In this document: positions 51,974 through 59,847 of the stretch, one piece after another
Numbering within the stretch: position 1 is the first letter of the stretch
Layout: each line of letters begins with the position of its first letter
From: Chloracidobacterium sp.
GTDB lineage: Bacteria; Acidobacteriota; Blastocatellia; Pyrinomonadales; Pyrinomonadaceae
Direction: 5' to 3'
Length of the DNA stretch: 64,000 nt
Assembly: GCA_016720705.1 (NCBI GenBank)
Contig: JADKKB010000007.1
Coordinates: 2,046,001 to 2,110,000 of the forward strand
Notes under the pieces: model-generated
Databases searched by the model: none
The model's input: the letters and a program-made list of their open reading frames with translations, nothing else
Told to the model about the DNA's origin: nothing
Program-made: the position numbers and the translations under genes

Positions 51974-52069
51974 TCAGGCGGGCCGCTCCGACCGATCGTA
52001 CCCTGAATAGGCTCCGAAAAACGCAATGACCAAAATTGCCGTTAATAATAATTGAACTGCTTTTTGCAT
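51974..52069 (-). pseudogene. Orphan signal peptide of a fibre gene
   Basis: An ATG at 52069 begins MQKAVQLLLTAILVIAFFGA, similar to the MRKVIQLFLAMVLTVILFGA of the fibre genes. It has the same CTACTCGGAGGATG leader as the gene at 49766. The frame stops after 31 codons (YSGYDRSERPA), so nothing of the mature protein remains. Confidence 0.65.
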
Positions 52070-52343
52070 AACATCATCCTCCGAGTAGATCGTCGCGAAT
52101 GGGTCGCATTTTATATCGAATATCGCTCAATGTAAAGACTGAATGTTCATTAGTATAGTTAGCACTTTATACATCCGAAATTTGTAATAGGTGAGATGTC
52201 CGCTTTTGGGACAAAGGATCATAGAAACCCAGAGTTCAGATGACTGAGACTCAAGTTTTTAGCCAGCCGAGTATTCTTGGCTTGGCCAATTGATCCCGCA
52301 CCTAACGCATCGGTGTCGGGCAAAATCTATTGCAGTTTGGACA
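52070..52343. other. Intergenic stretch without recognised gene
   Basis: The first ~40 nt resemble the leader of the 49766 gene. Beyond that I see no gene, convincing terminator or motif. Confidence 0.4.
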
Positions 52344-53165
52344 CTAGCGAAATTCGATATTTCCGCCGGAGACGTTTATGTTATTCGGATCAGTCTTTAA
52401 GATCATCTCGATCAACATACCCGCAATTTGCTTGTACGCCTTGAGTGTTTCGCGGTTATTGGTTTGCTTACCTTCGTTATATCCGGCTAGCAGAAGACCG
52501 CTGAAGCCGATCAATTTGTTGTAATAGTCCTGTTTTTCGCGATTCGGGATCTTGGCAAATTCGGGCACGCTGTCGATGACCTGACTAAATCCGTTAAAGA
52601 AATTATCGGCACCCGCCTCGCTTGGCTCAGGCCCGTCGCGATAGACCGTTACCGCCGTCACGACAAAGAATGTCATTGCTCCGGCGTAATTATTCTTCCA
52701 CCCTTTGGCGGCCGCCGCAGTCTCAAAAGACGTTTTGGTCTGCTTGAAAACCGCCGCAAGCAGGGCTTTTTCTTCGCGGGTCGTGCCAAGGCTGTCGGCC
52801 AGGAGTTTGGCCGTGTCGACCGCGGCATCGGGCTTGAACACGGCGTAGCTGATGCCGGTATTTTGAGACGGGCTCGATGCCGTTGGTTTCGAGCTAACCG
52901 CGGTCGCCGCGGCATTTCCACGATTTGCGCCGGACCGCGGTGCCGCGACCTTGTTTTTTGCACGCCAGGCGTTAGCATTTGCCTGGATCACCTGCGAGAG
53001 CATCGCCGAACCGGGATTTCGCCAGACCGTGCCGTAGCCTCCGTTATATCCACCGGCGTATGTGTTGTAAGTCTGAGCCTCGGCGGTCGCCGCGGTAAGG
53101 CAAATCATCGCGAATACCAACGTTTGCACAATGGTTTTTACGGAAAGCTGAATATTCTTCGTCAT
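52344..53165 (-). CDS. Secreted helical-domain protein, paralogue of 30402-32021
   Basis: A 273-residue protein with a signal peptide (~1-31, ending AEAQ) and a Gly/Tyr/Asn-rich stretch (NTYAGGYNGGYGTVW). A helical domain follows (~115-273: TAKLLADSLGTTREEK, AGAMTFFVVTAVTVYRDGPE, IEMILKTDPNNINVSGG). It aligns with the first half of the 539-residue protein at 30402 but lacks its beta-rich second half. It may belong to an unnamed DUF family (DUF6683 comes to mind, low certainty). CAGGAAA precedes the ATG. A class A promoter lies ~160 nt upstream, whereas its paralogue sits in a class B operon. Confidence 0.8.
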   Translation of the reverse strand: MTKNIQLSVKTIVQTLVFAMICLTAATAEAQTYNTYAGGYNGGYGTVWRNPGSAMLSQVIQANANAWRAKNKVAAPRSGANRGNAAATAVSSKPTASSPSQNTGISYAVFKPDAAVDTAKLLADSLGTTREEKALLAAVFKQTKTSFETAAAAKGWKNNYAGAMTFFVVTAVTVYRDGPEPSEAGADNFFNGFSQVIDSVPEFAKIPNREKQDYYNKLIGFSGLLLAGYNEGKQTNNRETLKAYKQIAGMLIEMILKTDPNNINVSGGNIEFR

Positions 53166-53323
53166 ATATTTTTTCCTGAGGCCCTTCGGGCGATCGTCGA
53201 TCGGGCCGAAGTCTCGCTCGAAGCTCTAAGTGATCGATCCATTACGCATAGATCGTCGCAGATGTCGCAAGTCCATCGTTGTTATTGACAGTTATTCCCC
53301 AACACGCACCGTCCTCCAACATA

Positions 53324-53353
53324 CTACGCGTATATCTGCGCAAAAAAGGCTCA
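53324..53353 (-). promoter_or_regulatory. Class A ECF-type promoter
   Basis: On the minus strand: TGAGCC, 17 bp, CGCGTAGT, pointing at the secreted protein starting at 53165. The leader would be ~150 nt. The rest of the 53166-53489 gap shows nothing else clear. Confidence 0.6.
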
Positions 53354-53489
53354 AGTATGGCCAACTCTTTTTACACACGCCCGGGCATCGACCGCCGACC
53401 CGGAGACCGAGGCGAAAGCAAACTGCCGCGCACGCTGATCTATATAGCTGATTTATATATTTACGTCATTCGATCTATCATTAAGACCG

Positions 53490-54521
53490 ATGCGGATCCT
53501 TATCGTTAAATTAAGTGCGATCGGCGATATCGTCCACGCTCTGCCGGCGGTCGCGGCGATCCGTGCTAATCTGCCCGACGCCGAGATATCTTGGGTCGTC
53601 GAGCAGCGTTCGGCTGAGATCGTGCGGGGCAGTTCGGTGGTCGATCATCTGATCGAGATCGACACGCGATCGATGCGCGGCGGCAAGGTGATCGACGAGA
53701 TCTTGCTCGATATGACCAAGCAGGCCAAGCTCATACGGCAGCGAAAATACGACATCGCTATCGACCTTCAGGGGCTGATCAAGTCAGCCGTGATCGCCAA
53801 GATCTCGGGCGCCAAGCGGCGTTGGGGCTTTTCGCGTTTGGGCCTGCGTGAACCGGCGGGGCGATTCTTGCTCACCGATACGGTCAAAACGCCCGATAAA
53901 TCCCACGTTATTCGCAAAAATCTCCATCTCGCTGCCGGAGCCCTCGACTTTGCGTACGACGACACGCGGCTCGAGTTTCCGATCGCCACAACGGACGAGC
54001 ACCGCGCCGAGGCCGACGCCATTCTCAGCCAAATGGGCGAGCGATTTGCGATACTTAATCCGGGCGGCGGTTGGGTCACCAAGCTCTGGCACGCCGAAAA
54101 GTTTGGCCAACTTGCCGACCGCATTTATGACGAGACCGGAATGACATCGCTCGTTGCGACCGGCCCTGCCGAATCTGAGCTTGCCGAGCGCGTAGCCGCG
54201 GCCAGCCGAACGGGCAGGCTGACCCTGGCCGAGCCGAGCCTCAGAGGCTTTTACGAGATCGCTCGCCGTGCGGCTGTTTATATCGGCGGCGATACCGGGC
54301 CGACCCACATCGCCATTGCCGCCGGTGCTCCGACAGTCGGCATTTTCGGCCCGACCGAATGGTGGCGCAATGGCAGCCTCGCCGCCGGTGATATCTGCGT
54401 CAGCCGCGACGACATCGATTGCCGCATCGACTGTCACCGCCGGACGTGCGATAAATGGATCTGTATGGATATCAGCGTCGAGACCGTCTTTAACGCGGTC
54501 CGCCAGCGGATCGGCACCTAA
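53490..54521 (+). CDS. Glycosyltransferase family 9 (LPS heptosyltransferase I-like)
   Basis: A 343-residue protein of the ADP-heptose:LPS heptosyltransferase family (GT9, GT-B fold). The start MRILIVKLSAIGDIVHALPA is typical of WaaC/RfaC-like enzymes, and the donor site appears as GGDTGPTHIAIAAGAPTVG plus FGPTEWWRNG near residues 265-295. The enzyme transfers heptose to the inner core of lipopolysaccharide on the cytoplasmic face of the inner membrane. The C-terminus carries a Cys-rich segment (CRIDCHRRTCDKWIC), which is common in this subgroup. First gene of a three-gene set with the methyltransferase (17-nt gap) and the DUF3108 gene. Confidence 0.9.
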   Translation: MRILIVKLSAIGDIVHALPAVAAIRANLPDAEISWVVEQRSAEIVRGSSVVDHLIEIDTRSMRGGKVIDEILLDMTKQAKLIRQRKYDIAIDLQGLIKSAVIAKISGAKRRWGFSRLGLREPAGRFLLTDTVKTPDKSHVIRKNLHLAAGALDFAYDDTRLEFPIATTDEHRAEADAILSQMGERFAILNPGGGWVTKLWHAEKFGQLADRIYDETGMTSLVATGPAESELAERVAAASRTGRLTLAEPSLRGFYEIARRAAVYIGGDTGPTHIAIAAGAPTVGIFGPTEWWRNGSLAAGDICVSRDDIDCRIDCHRRTCDKWICMDISVETVFNAVRQRIGT

Positions 54522-54538
54522 TTGACAGCATCTCTGCG

Positions 54539-55087
54539 ATGGTACGTTTCAATAAAAGATGGCTCCAGCGGATACGCGTTCCCCTCGCGATACCGTTTGC
54601 CCTTGCGTTGTTCATATTTGCCGTACCGACGCCTCTATCGCTCGCCTCCGGCGGTTCGGCGGTCGTCCTCGGTCTCGCACTTCGGGCCTGGGCGGTCGGA
54701 CATCTTCGTAAGGCGTCGGTGCTCGCCACGCTCGGGCCGTACGCCCACGTTCGCAATCCGCTCTACGCCGGCAGCTTATTTTTGTGCATCGGCGTCGGTG
54801 TTGCCTCGGGTGTCTGGTGGCTCGGCGTTCTGCTGATAATTCTGATGGCGTGCATCTATATTCCCGTCGTAAACGTCGAAGAAGGTGATCTGCTGGCGCT
54901 ATTCGGCGACGAATTTACCGAATACAAGCGAAATGTCCCGGCGATCTTGCCGCGGATCAGGCCTTGGCGAAATATGGACGGCAAATTTGATTTTCAGCTA
55001 TACTTGAAAAGCCGCGAGTACCGGGCAGCACTCGGTGCCGCCGCCGTGATGGCATTTCTGGTGACCAAGGCGTATTTTCAGTACTGA
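54539..55087 (+). CDS. Isoprenylcysteine carboxyl methyltransferase / phospholipid methyltransferase family membrane protein
   Basis: A 182-residue integral membrane protein with three to four hydrophobic segments. It carries the PEMT/ICMT signature: ALRAWAVGHL, then GPYAHVRNPLYAGSLF (residues ~62-82) and a C-terminal EEGDLLALFGDEFTEYKRNV. Family members use S-adenosylmethionine to methylate lipid or isoprenoid acceptors; the bacterial acceptor cannot be told from sequence. The position between a heptosyltransferase and a DUF3108 gene suggests an envelope role. Confidence 0.85.
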   Translation: MVRFNKRWLQRIRVPLAIPFALALFIFAVPTPLSLASGGSAVVLGLALRAWAVGHLRKASVLATLGPYAHVRNPLYAGSLFLCIGVGVASGVWWLGVLLIILMACIYIPVVNVEEGDLLALFGDEFTEYKRNVPAILPRIRPWRNMDGKFDFQLYLKSREYRAALGAAAVMAFLVTKAYFQY

Positions 55088-55096
55088 CCTAAACAG

Positions 55097-55912
55097 ATGT
55101 TAAGAACATTTAGAAGATCGATCGTGATCGCATTGCTCTCGGCGTTTGCCGTCTCGTACGCCTTCGCCCAGGCGCCGCCGCCCGGCAAGCCGGCACCGTT
55201 CAAGTTTGTTGACGGTGAGGCCTTTCGCTACGAGGGCAAACTCAGCAAGATAATTCAGGGTCTATCGGTCGCCGAACTCAAGTTTGACGTGAGCCGCGTG
55301 CCGGATACGAGCAATTTTGTCATCAAGACCGAGGCGACATCTAAGGGCACGTTGCTTAAGCTCTTTCGTTTCAGCTTTTTACAGCAGTACGAATCGGTCG
55401 TCGATGGCGACCTGATGCGCATCCTCAAGACGACCAAGCACGACGTGCAGAAGGAACGCGTCCGCGACAGCATCGCCGATTTTGACTACAGCGAGGGCCG
55501 TGTCACATACATCGAGACCGACCCCCTGGACCCCAATCGTCCGCCGCGCCGCATCGCTTCGGAAATGACAAATTCGTCTGTGTACGACCTGGTCTCAGGC
55601 ATCTACGCTCTACGCTCTCTGCCGCTCGCGGTCGGAGCGTCGTTTGATATGTTGATCAGCGATTCGGGCCTTATATATAAGGTGCCGATCCGCGTCACGG
55701 CCCGCGAAATTCAGAAGTCCGAACTCGGCAAGATAATGTGCTTTCGCGTCGAGCCGCTCGTCTTCGGCAAGGACCGTCTGATCGAGCAAAAGGGCAATAT
55801 GCTGATCTGGATAACCGACGACGCCCGCCGGATCCCAGTCCGCGGCCGCATCGACACCACCTACGGCAAGATCGAGGTCAAGATCAAGTCCGTGACCACC
55901 CCGATGCCCTAA
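55097..55912 (+). CDS. DUF3108 periplasmic protein
   Basis: A 271-residue protein with a signal peptide (~1-25, ending AFAQ) and a Pro-rich linker. The beta-rich DUF3108 domain runs from FRYEGKLSKIIQGLSVAELK through RVTYIET to WITDDARRIPVRGRI and IEVKIKSV. The last part, with its DDARRIPVR strand, is diagnostic. The function is unknown; an outer-envelope or lipid-binding role has been suggested from context in other genomes. It starts 9 nt after the methyltransferase stop, so the three genes are one transcription unit. Confidence 0.85.
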   Translation: MLRTFRRSIVIALLSAFAVSYAFAQAPPPGKPAPFKFVDGEAFRYEGKLSKIIQGLSVAELKFDVSRVPDTSNFVIKTEATSKGTLLKLFRFSFLQQYESVVDGDLMRILKTTKHDVQKERVRDSIADFDYSEGRVTYIETDPLDPNRPPRRIASEMTNSSVYDLVSGIYALRSLPLAVGASFDMLISDSGLIYKVPIRVTAREIQKSELGKIMCFRVEPLVFGKDRLIEQKGNMLIWITDDARRIPVRGRIDTTYGKIEVKIKSVTTPMP

Positions 55913-55956
55913 AGATCGGTGAAAATCTAAAAACAGCTTGTAACTTGTGCCGAAAG

Positions 55957-55983
55957 ACCGCATACTTTATGTTTGCGGTTTTT
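55957..55983 (+). terminator. Rho-independent terminator
   Basis: ACCGCA / TGCGGT with an 11-nt loop followed by TTTTT, 45 nt after the DUF3108 gene. It sits immediately before the ATG of the next gene, so the start at 55989 would need a promoter overlapping this hairpin. Confidence 0.6.
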
Positions 55984-55988
55984 GAATT

Positions 55989-57308
55989 ATGGAGTCTACA
56001 GTGTCGACAAAAAAGAGTGCTGCCCGCAAGCCGGCGGCCAAAAAGTCAGAGATATTAAAGGCGGATGCGGCTGAGCCGTTTGCCGCAGTTGCCGAACCGG
56101 GCGAGCCGAAGAAGCCCGCCGCCAAGAAGACAGTCGCCAAGGCAGTAAAGCCGGCAAAGCCGACAGCGAAGATCGTCGAGCCCACGGCTAAACCATTGAA
56201 GCGAAGGGCGAAAGCAGTCGCTGCCGATCCCTTTGCGGAGCTCGCCGAGGCGACCTCACCGGTCAAAGCGGCCGCCAAAACGGCCAAAAAGGCCAAGGCG
56301 ACAGTCGCCGCCACGGCCGCAAAAACGGTCAAAGCAGGTAAAAAGCCGGTCAAAAAAACGTTGAAAACGGACACGCCCGACGAAACGTTGGTGACCGTCG
56401 CCGTAGACCCTTTGGCCGAGATGTCGCCGGTATTTAAGATACTCGCCGACGTCGAACTGCCCGACCTCAAACGCGAAAACCGCGCCCGTCTGCAGATGCA
56501 GACACCGACACGGCTCTATTTTTACTGGTCACTTCGCGAAAACCCATGGGCCACGCTCCGTAGCGTTTTCGGCAATGATCTCGGCAGTTATGCTCTCGTC
56601 GTAAAGCTCATAGACAATCATCACGGCCGCGAAGAGATCACGCTGTGTGACGCCGAGGGCGACTGGTGGTTCAACGTCGAGCCCAACGGTTCCTACACCG
56701 CCGAGCTTGGGTTTTACGCCACGAACCGCCCGTATTTTCGCATTATTTACTCAAATACCGTCGAGACACCGCGGCGGGCGCCGAGTCCGCGCTCTGCGGC
56801 CGAATCCGATTGGCGAGTGTCGGCGGCCAAGTTCGCCGAGGTGCTCGATGTTGCAGGGTTTACCCGCGACGCCTTTGACGTAGCGGTCGCGGGCGACAAT
56901 TTCGTTGCGTCCGAGAGTGCCACGCATCGGGCATTTGCCGACCTTGTCGGCGGCACGGGCCACGACCTGAGTGGTGTCGCGGGTGATGATATTCGCTACG
57001 CAATGATGGCGCTTGCCGCCGGATCGACGCTCGAAGAACTGCGGTTCAAGATCAGTCCGGCTCTCTTCGCGATCCTGCAGGCGAATGTAGCATCGATCGA
57101 GGCGGGCAAGGCGATGAATGCGCTTACAGAGCATTTCGATATCGACGAAAGCGAGTTTTTCGAAGATGATTTCGGCCCCGCGGTGTACGGTGCCAGCCTT
57201 ATCAACTTTCCGAAAACGCTCAAAACGCGAACTGCTTCGACCCGTACCGTTTCACCAAAATACGCACCGCGATACAATCCGGTGAGTTCGTTTTCGATCG
57301 GACGGTAG
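55989..57308 (+). CDS. DUF4912 protein with histone-H1-like Lys/Ala-rich N-terminus
   Basis: A 439-residue protein. The first ~130 residues are a low-complexity Lys/Ala/Pro tail (KKSAARKPAAKKSE, KAAAKTAKKAKATVAATAAK) like a histone H1 tail. The DUF4912 domain follows (~155-260): RLQMQTPTRLYFYWSLRENP, WWFNVEPNGSYTAELGFY, PYFRIIYSN. The remainder is helical and acidic. In many genomes DUF4912 genes sit beside GH57 branching enzymes, as here (58048), which suggests a role in glycogen or sugar-binding; the DUF itself has no assigned reaction. A terminator follows. Confidence 0.85.
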   Translation: MESTVSTKKSAARKPAAKKSEILKADAAEPFAAVAEPGEPKKPAAKKTVAKAVKPAKPTAKIVEPTAKPLKRRAKAVAADPFAELAEATSPVKAAAKTAKKAKATVAATAAKTVKAGKKPVKKTLKTDTPDETLVTVAVDPLAEMSPVFKILADVELPDLKRENRARLQMQTPTRLYFYWSLRENPWATLRSVFGNDLGSYALVVKLIDNHHGREEITLCDAEGDWWFNVEPNGSYTAELGFYATNRPYFRIIYSNTVETPRRAPSPRSAAESDWRVSAAKFAEVLDVAGFTRDAFDVAVAGDNFVASESATHRAFADLVGGTGHDLSGVAGDDIRYAMMALAAGSTLEELRFKISPALFAILQANVASIEAGKAMNALTEHFDIDESEFFEDDFGPAVYGASLINFPKTLKTRTASTRTVSPKYAPRYNPVSSFSIGR

Positions 57309-57331
57309 ACTAATTCCGGAGAATTGCAAGG

Positions 57332-57368
57332 GATGGGATATCGATTTGATACCCCATCTTTTTTCTTT
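57332..57368 (+). terminator. Rho-independent terminator
   Basis: GATGGGATATC / GATACCCCATC stem (one mismatch) followed by TTTTTTTTCTTTC, just past the DUF4912 gene. Confidence 0.7.
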
Positions 57369-57402
57369 CTTTAGCCTGATTCTTTGCTATCATTAGAGGA
57401 CT

Positions 57403-57621
57403 ATGCAAATGATGGAGATCCCGGTTTCAGAATATCAACGCCTGCAAGACGAGTTGTCGATGCTCAAGGACACCGAGTTGCTGAAAAAGCTAAATAGGCT
57501 CGTGGATTATCTTTATCAGGATAAATATGGCCTTTATTTGGGCGACAACACTGACGATCTGACCGAATTCGCGGTTAACAATGCTTGGGAGAATGAGGAA
57601 AGTGCCTGGGATAAAGTGTAA
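57403..57621 (+). CDS. Putative antitoxin of a type II toxin-antitoxin pair
   Basis: A small acidic 72-residue protein (MQMMEIPVSEYQRLQDELSM onward) with a helical central part (ELLKKLNRLVDYLYQDKYG) and an acidic tail (TEFAVNNAWENEESAWD). It overlaps the MazF-like gene downstream, the usual order for antitoxin before toxin. AGAGGA lies just before the ATG. I do not recognise its DNA-binding fold with confidence; the call rests mainly on context. Confidence 0.65.
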   Translation: MQMMEIPVSEYQRLQDELSMLKDTELLKKLNRLVDYLYQDKYGLYLGDNTDDLTEFAVNNAWENEESAWDKV

Positions 57622-57952
57622 TCAGAAAGATATCGTCCTCGTGCCGTTTCCGTACTCGGATCTTAGCAGCTCGAAACGCCGTCCCGTGCTGGTCGTATCA
57701 AATGACGACTACAATCGGCAATTTCACGACATTGTTGTCTGCGTTATCACGAGCAATCTGCGCAAGGACGCCTATTCGATAGAACTCAATAATGATGATC
57801 TGGATGTCGGTATCTTGCCCGAACGTTCTGTAGTCAAGGCCCATAAATTATTCACCATCCACCAGGATAAGGTCTTAAAGAAATTTAGTGTGGTGAAAAG
57901 TGACTTGTTTTCAAAAGTCAGTAAAAAGATCAAGCACCTTATAACCGAATAA
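57581..57952 (+). CDS. PemK/MazF-family toxin
   Basis: Up to 123 residues. The fold is clear: NQKDIVLVPFPYSDLSSSKR, RPVLVVSNDDYN, DIVVCVITSNL and LPERSVVKAHKLFTI, as in MazF/PemK endoribonucleases that cleave mRNA at short motifs. The start is uncertain: ATG at 57581 or 57593, or GTG at 57602 with GGGAG 9 nt upstream. All overlap the antitoxin end, so translation is coupled. The typical family start just before the KDIVLVPF strand favours the later codons. Confidence 0.85.
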   Translation: MLGRMRKVPGIKCNQKDIVLVPFPYSDLSSSKRRPVLVVSNDDYNRQFHDIVVCVITSNLRKDAYSIELNNDDLDVGILPERSVVKAHKLFTIHQDKVLKKFSVVKSDLFSKVSKKIKHLITE

Positions 57953-58047
57953 AGCGTCAGACGGCTTTGGGACAGCTTACGTATAGCAGTAATCGATAAG
58001 CACCTGAATAATACTGCTAACGATCCACCGCTGACAGCTTACTTTCT

Positions 58048-59787
58048 ATGCCGACAGGATATTTCAGCCTCATTCTTCACGCTCATCTGCCCTTTGTCCG
58101 GCATCCTGAGTACCCCGAGTTTTTGGAAGAAGATTGGCTCTACGAGGCGATCACCGAGGTCTATCTACCGTTAATATTCATTTTTCAATCGCTACACGAG
58201 GGCGGGATGAAGCCGCGTCTGGCGATGAATGTCTCGCCGCCTTTGTGCGAGATGCTCGCGGACCCACTATTGCAGGAGCGCTACACACGCCACCTCGAAA
58301 ATCTGCTCGAGCTTGCCCGCAAAGAGCTCCAACGCACGCTTGCCGAGACACAGGAGTTTCGCGATGTCGCCCAGATGTATGTCGATAATCTCACATCGTC
58401 GCTGCACCTCTGGAATGACCGCTACGGCCGCAATCTGATCAACGCCTTTCGCGAACTGCAGGACGAGGGCGTCATCGAGATCATCACTTGCTGCGCGACC
58501 CACGGCTTTATGCCGCTCATCTCTACGCAGGAATCGCGAAGGGCACAGGTGCGGATCGCCGTCGATAATTATAAAAAGCATTTCGGCCGCCAACCCCGCG
58601 GTATTTGGCTCGCCGAGTGTGCATACGAACCCGGCGTCGAAGACCTGCTCAAGGACTACGGCATCGAATATTTCATATCCGACACGCACGCGATACTCTA
58701 CGGCGATCCGCGGCCGCGATACGGCGTCCACGCGCCCGTAGTTTGCCCCAATGGAACGGCCGTTTTTGCCCGCGATGTTGAGACGAGTCAGCAGGTCTGG
58801 TCCGCCGAGGTCGGTTATCCGGGCAACGATCTGTACCGCGAGTTTTACCGCGATATCGGTTGGGACGCTCCGCTTGAATACCTAAAACCGCACCTTCACG
58901 AAGACGGAAGCCGCCGTCATCTCGGGCTCAAATATTATCGCATTACGGGCCGCGATGTGCCGCAAAACCGCAAGCAACCGTACATCCCCTCGCTTGCCCG
59001 AGACAAGGCCGCCGAGAATGCCTCGCACTTTATCGGCGAACGCATCAAGCAGGCAAAACTGCTCCGCGAGACCTTTGAGGGCCATCCGCCGCTCGTCGTA
59101 AGCCCCTACGACGCAGAGCTTTACGGCCATTGGTGGTTTGAGGGTCCGCAGTTTATAGATTTTTTCTTTAAGAAGATACATTTCGATCAAAACGAGATCG
59201 AATGCATCACACCCGGCGATTTTCTCGACTCGGGCCTGCCCATTCAGGTCCAACAGCCGACTGCATCATCGTGGGGCGAAAACGGCTATTACAAGGTGTG
59301 GATCAACGAGGCCAACGCGTGGATGTATCCGTATCAGCACGACGCCGAACGGCGGATGACCGAGTTCGCGAATAAATTCGCCGGGAACGCCGACGCCCTC
59401 GTCGGCATGGACGCCGCTTCGGCGGCCAGCGGTGCTCACGCCGGAGGAACCGGCGTTGCAGGCGAGGGCGCCCGCGTTCCGGCCAATCGCATTCTCAACC
59501 AAATGGCCCGCGAACTGCTGCTTGCCCAATCGTCCGACTGGGCGTTTCAGATATATCAGGGCACAACGGTCGAATACTCGACCCGCCGCTTTCGTTCGCA
59601 CATCCAACGCTTCGACCTTCTCGCCGAAATGCTCGACCGTAATACAGATGGCGGAGACGCGAGTGTGAACGAGCGTGCCGAGTCGTACAACCGCGAACTC
59701 ACTTCCGACGACCTCGCCCTTCTCACCGAGATCGAATCCCGCGACAATATTTTCGCCGAGATCGACTACCGCGTTTATTGCAGCTAG
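58048..59787 (+). CDS. Glycoside hydrolase family 57 1,4-alpha-glucan branching enzyme
   Basis: A 579-residue cytoplasmic enzyme of the GH57/DUF1957 type. It begins GYFSLILHAHLPFVRHPEYP, the family's first conserved region. The catalytic Glu (about residue 190) lies in WLAECAYEPG and the catalytic Asp (about 355) in SPYDAELYGHWWFEG. The C-terminal helical part contains WMYPYQHDAERRM and ELLLAQSSDWAF. It forms alpha-1,6 branches in glycogen-type glucans. A ~35-residue Ala/Gly-rich insert (~445-475) follows the catalytic part. The DUF4912 gene two genes upstream is a frequent neighbour. Confidence 0.92.
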   Translation: MPTGYFSLILHAHLPFVRHPEYPEFLEEDWLYEAITEVYLPLIFIFQSLHEGGMKPRLAMNVSPPLCEMLADPLLQERYTRHLENLLELARKELQRTLAETQEFRDVAQMYVDNLTSSLHLWNDRYGRNLINAFRELQDEGVIEIITCCATHGFMPLISTQESRRAQVRIAVDNYKKHFGRQPRGIWLAECAYEPGVEDLLKDYGIEYFISDTHAILYGDPRPRYGVHAPVVCPNGTAVFARDVETSQQVWSAEVGYPGNDLYREFYRDIGWDAPLEYLKPHLHEDGSRRHLGLKYYRITGRDVPQNRKQPYIPSLARDKAAENASHFIGERIKQAKLLRETFEGHPPLVVSPYDAELYGHWWFEGPQFIDFFFKKIHFDQNEIECITPGDFLDSGLPIQVQQPTASSWGENGYYKVWINEANAWMYPYQHDAERRMTEFANKFAGNADALVGMDAASAASGAHAGGTGVAGEGARVPANRILNQMARELLLAQSSDWAFQIYQGTTVEYSTRRFRSHIQRFDLLAEMLDRNTDGGDASVNERAESYNRELTSDDLALLTEIESRDNIFAEIDYRVYCS

Positions 59788-59830
59788 TTCTTTGTCTTCT
59801 TTGCGATCTTAGCGTCTTTGCGTGAAATTT
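59787..59830. repeat. Intergenic degenerate 9-nt repeat
   Basis: On the minus strand: CGCAAAGA, CGCTAAGAT, CGCAAAGAA, GACAAAGAA in succession between two convergent gene ends. Short purine-rich runs of this kind recur between genes in many environmental bacterial genomes (from memory). No function is known to me. Confidence 0.45.
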
Positions 59831-59847
59831 CCTCACGCCGATATCGA

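Noticed and set aside
54189..54195. CGCGTAG as another class A promoter
   Set aside because: It lies inside the heptosyltransferase gene without the -35 hexamer.
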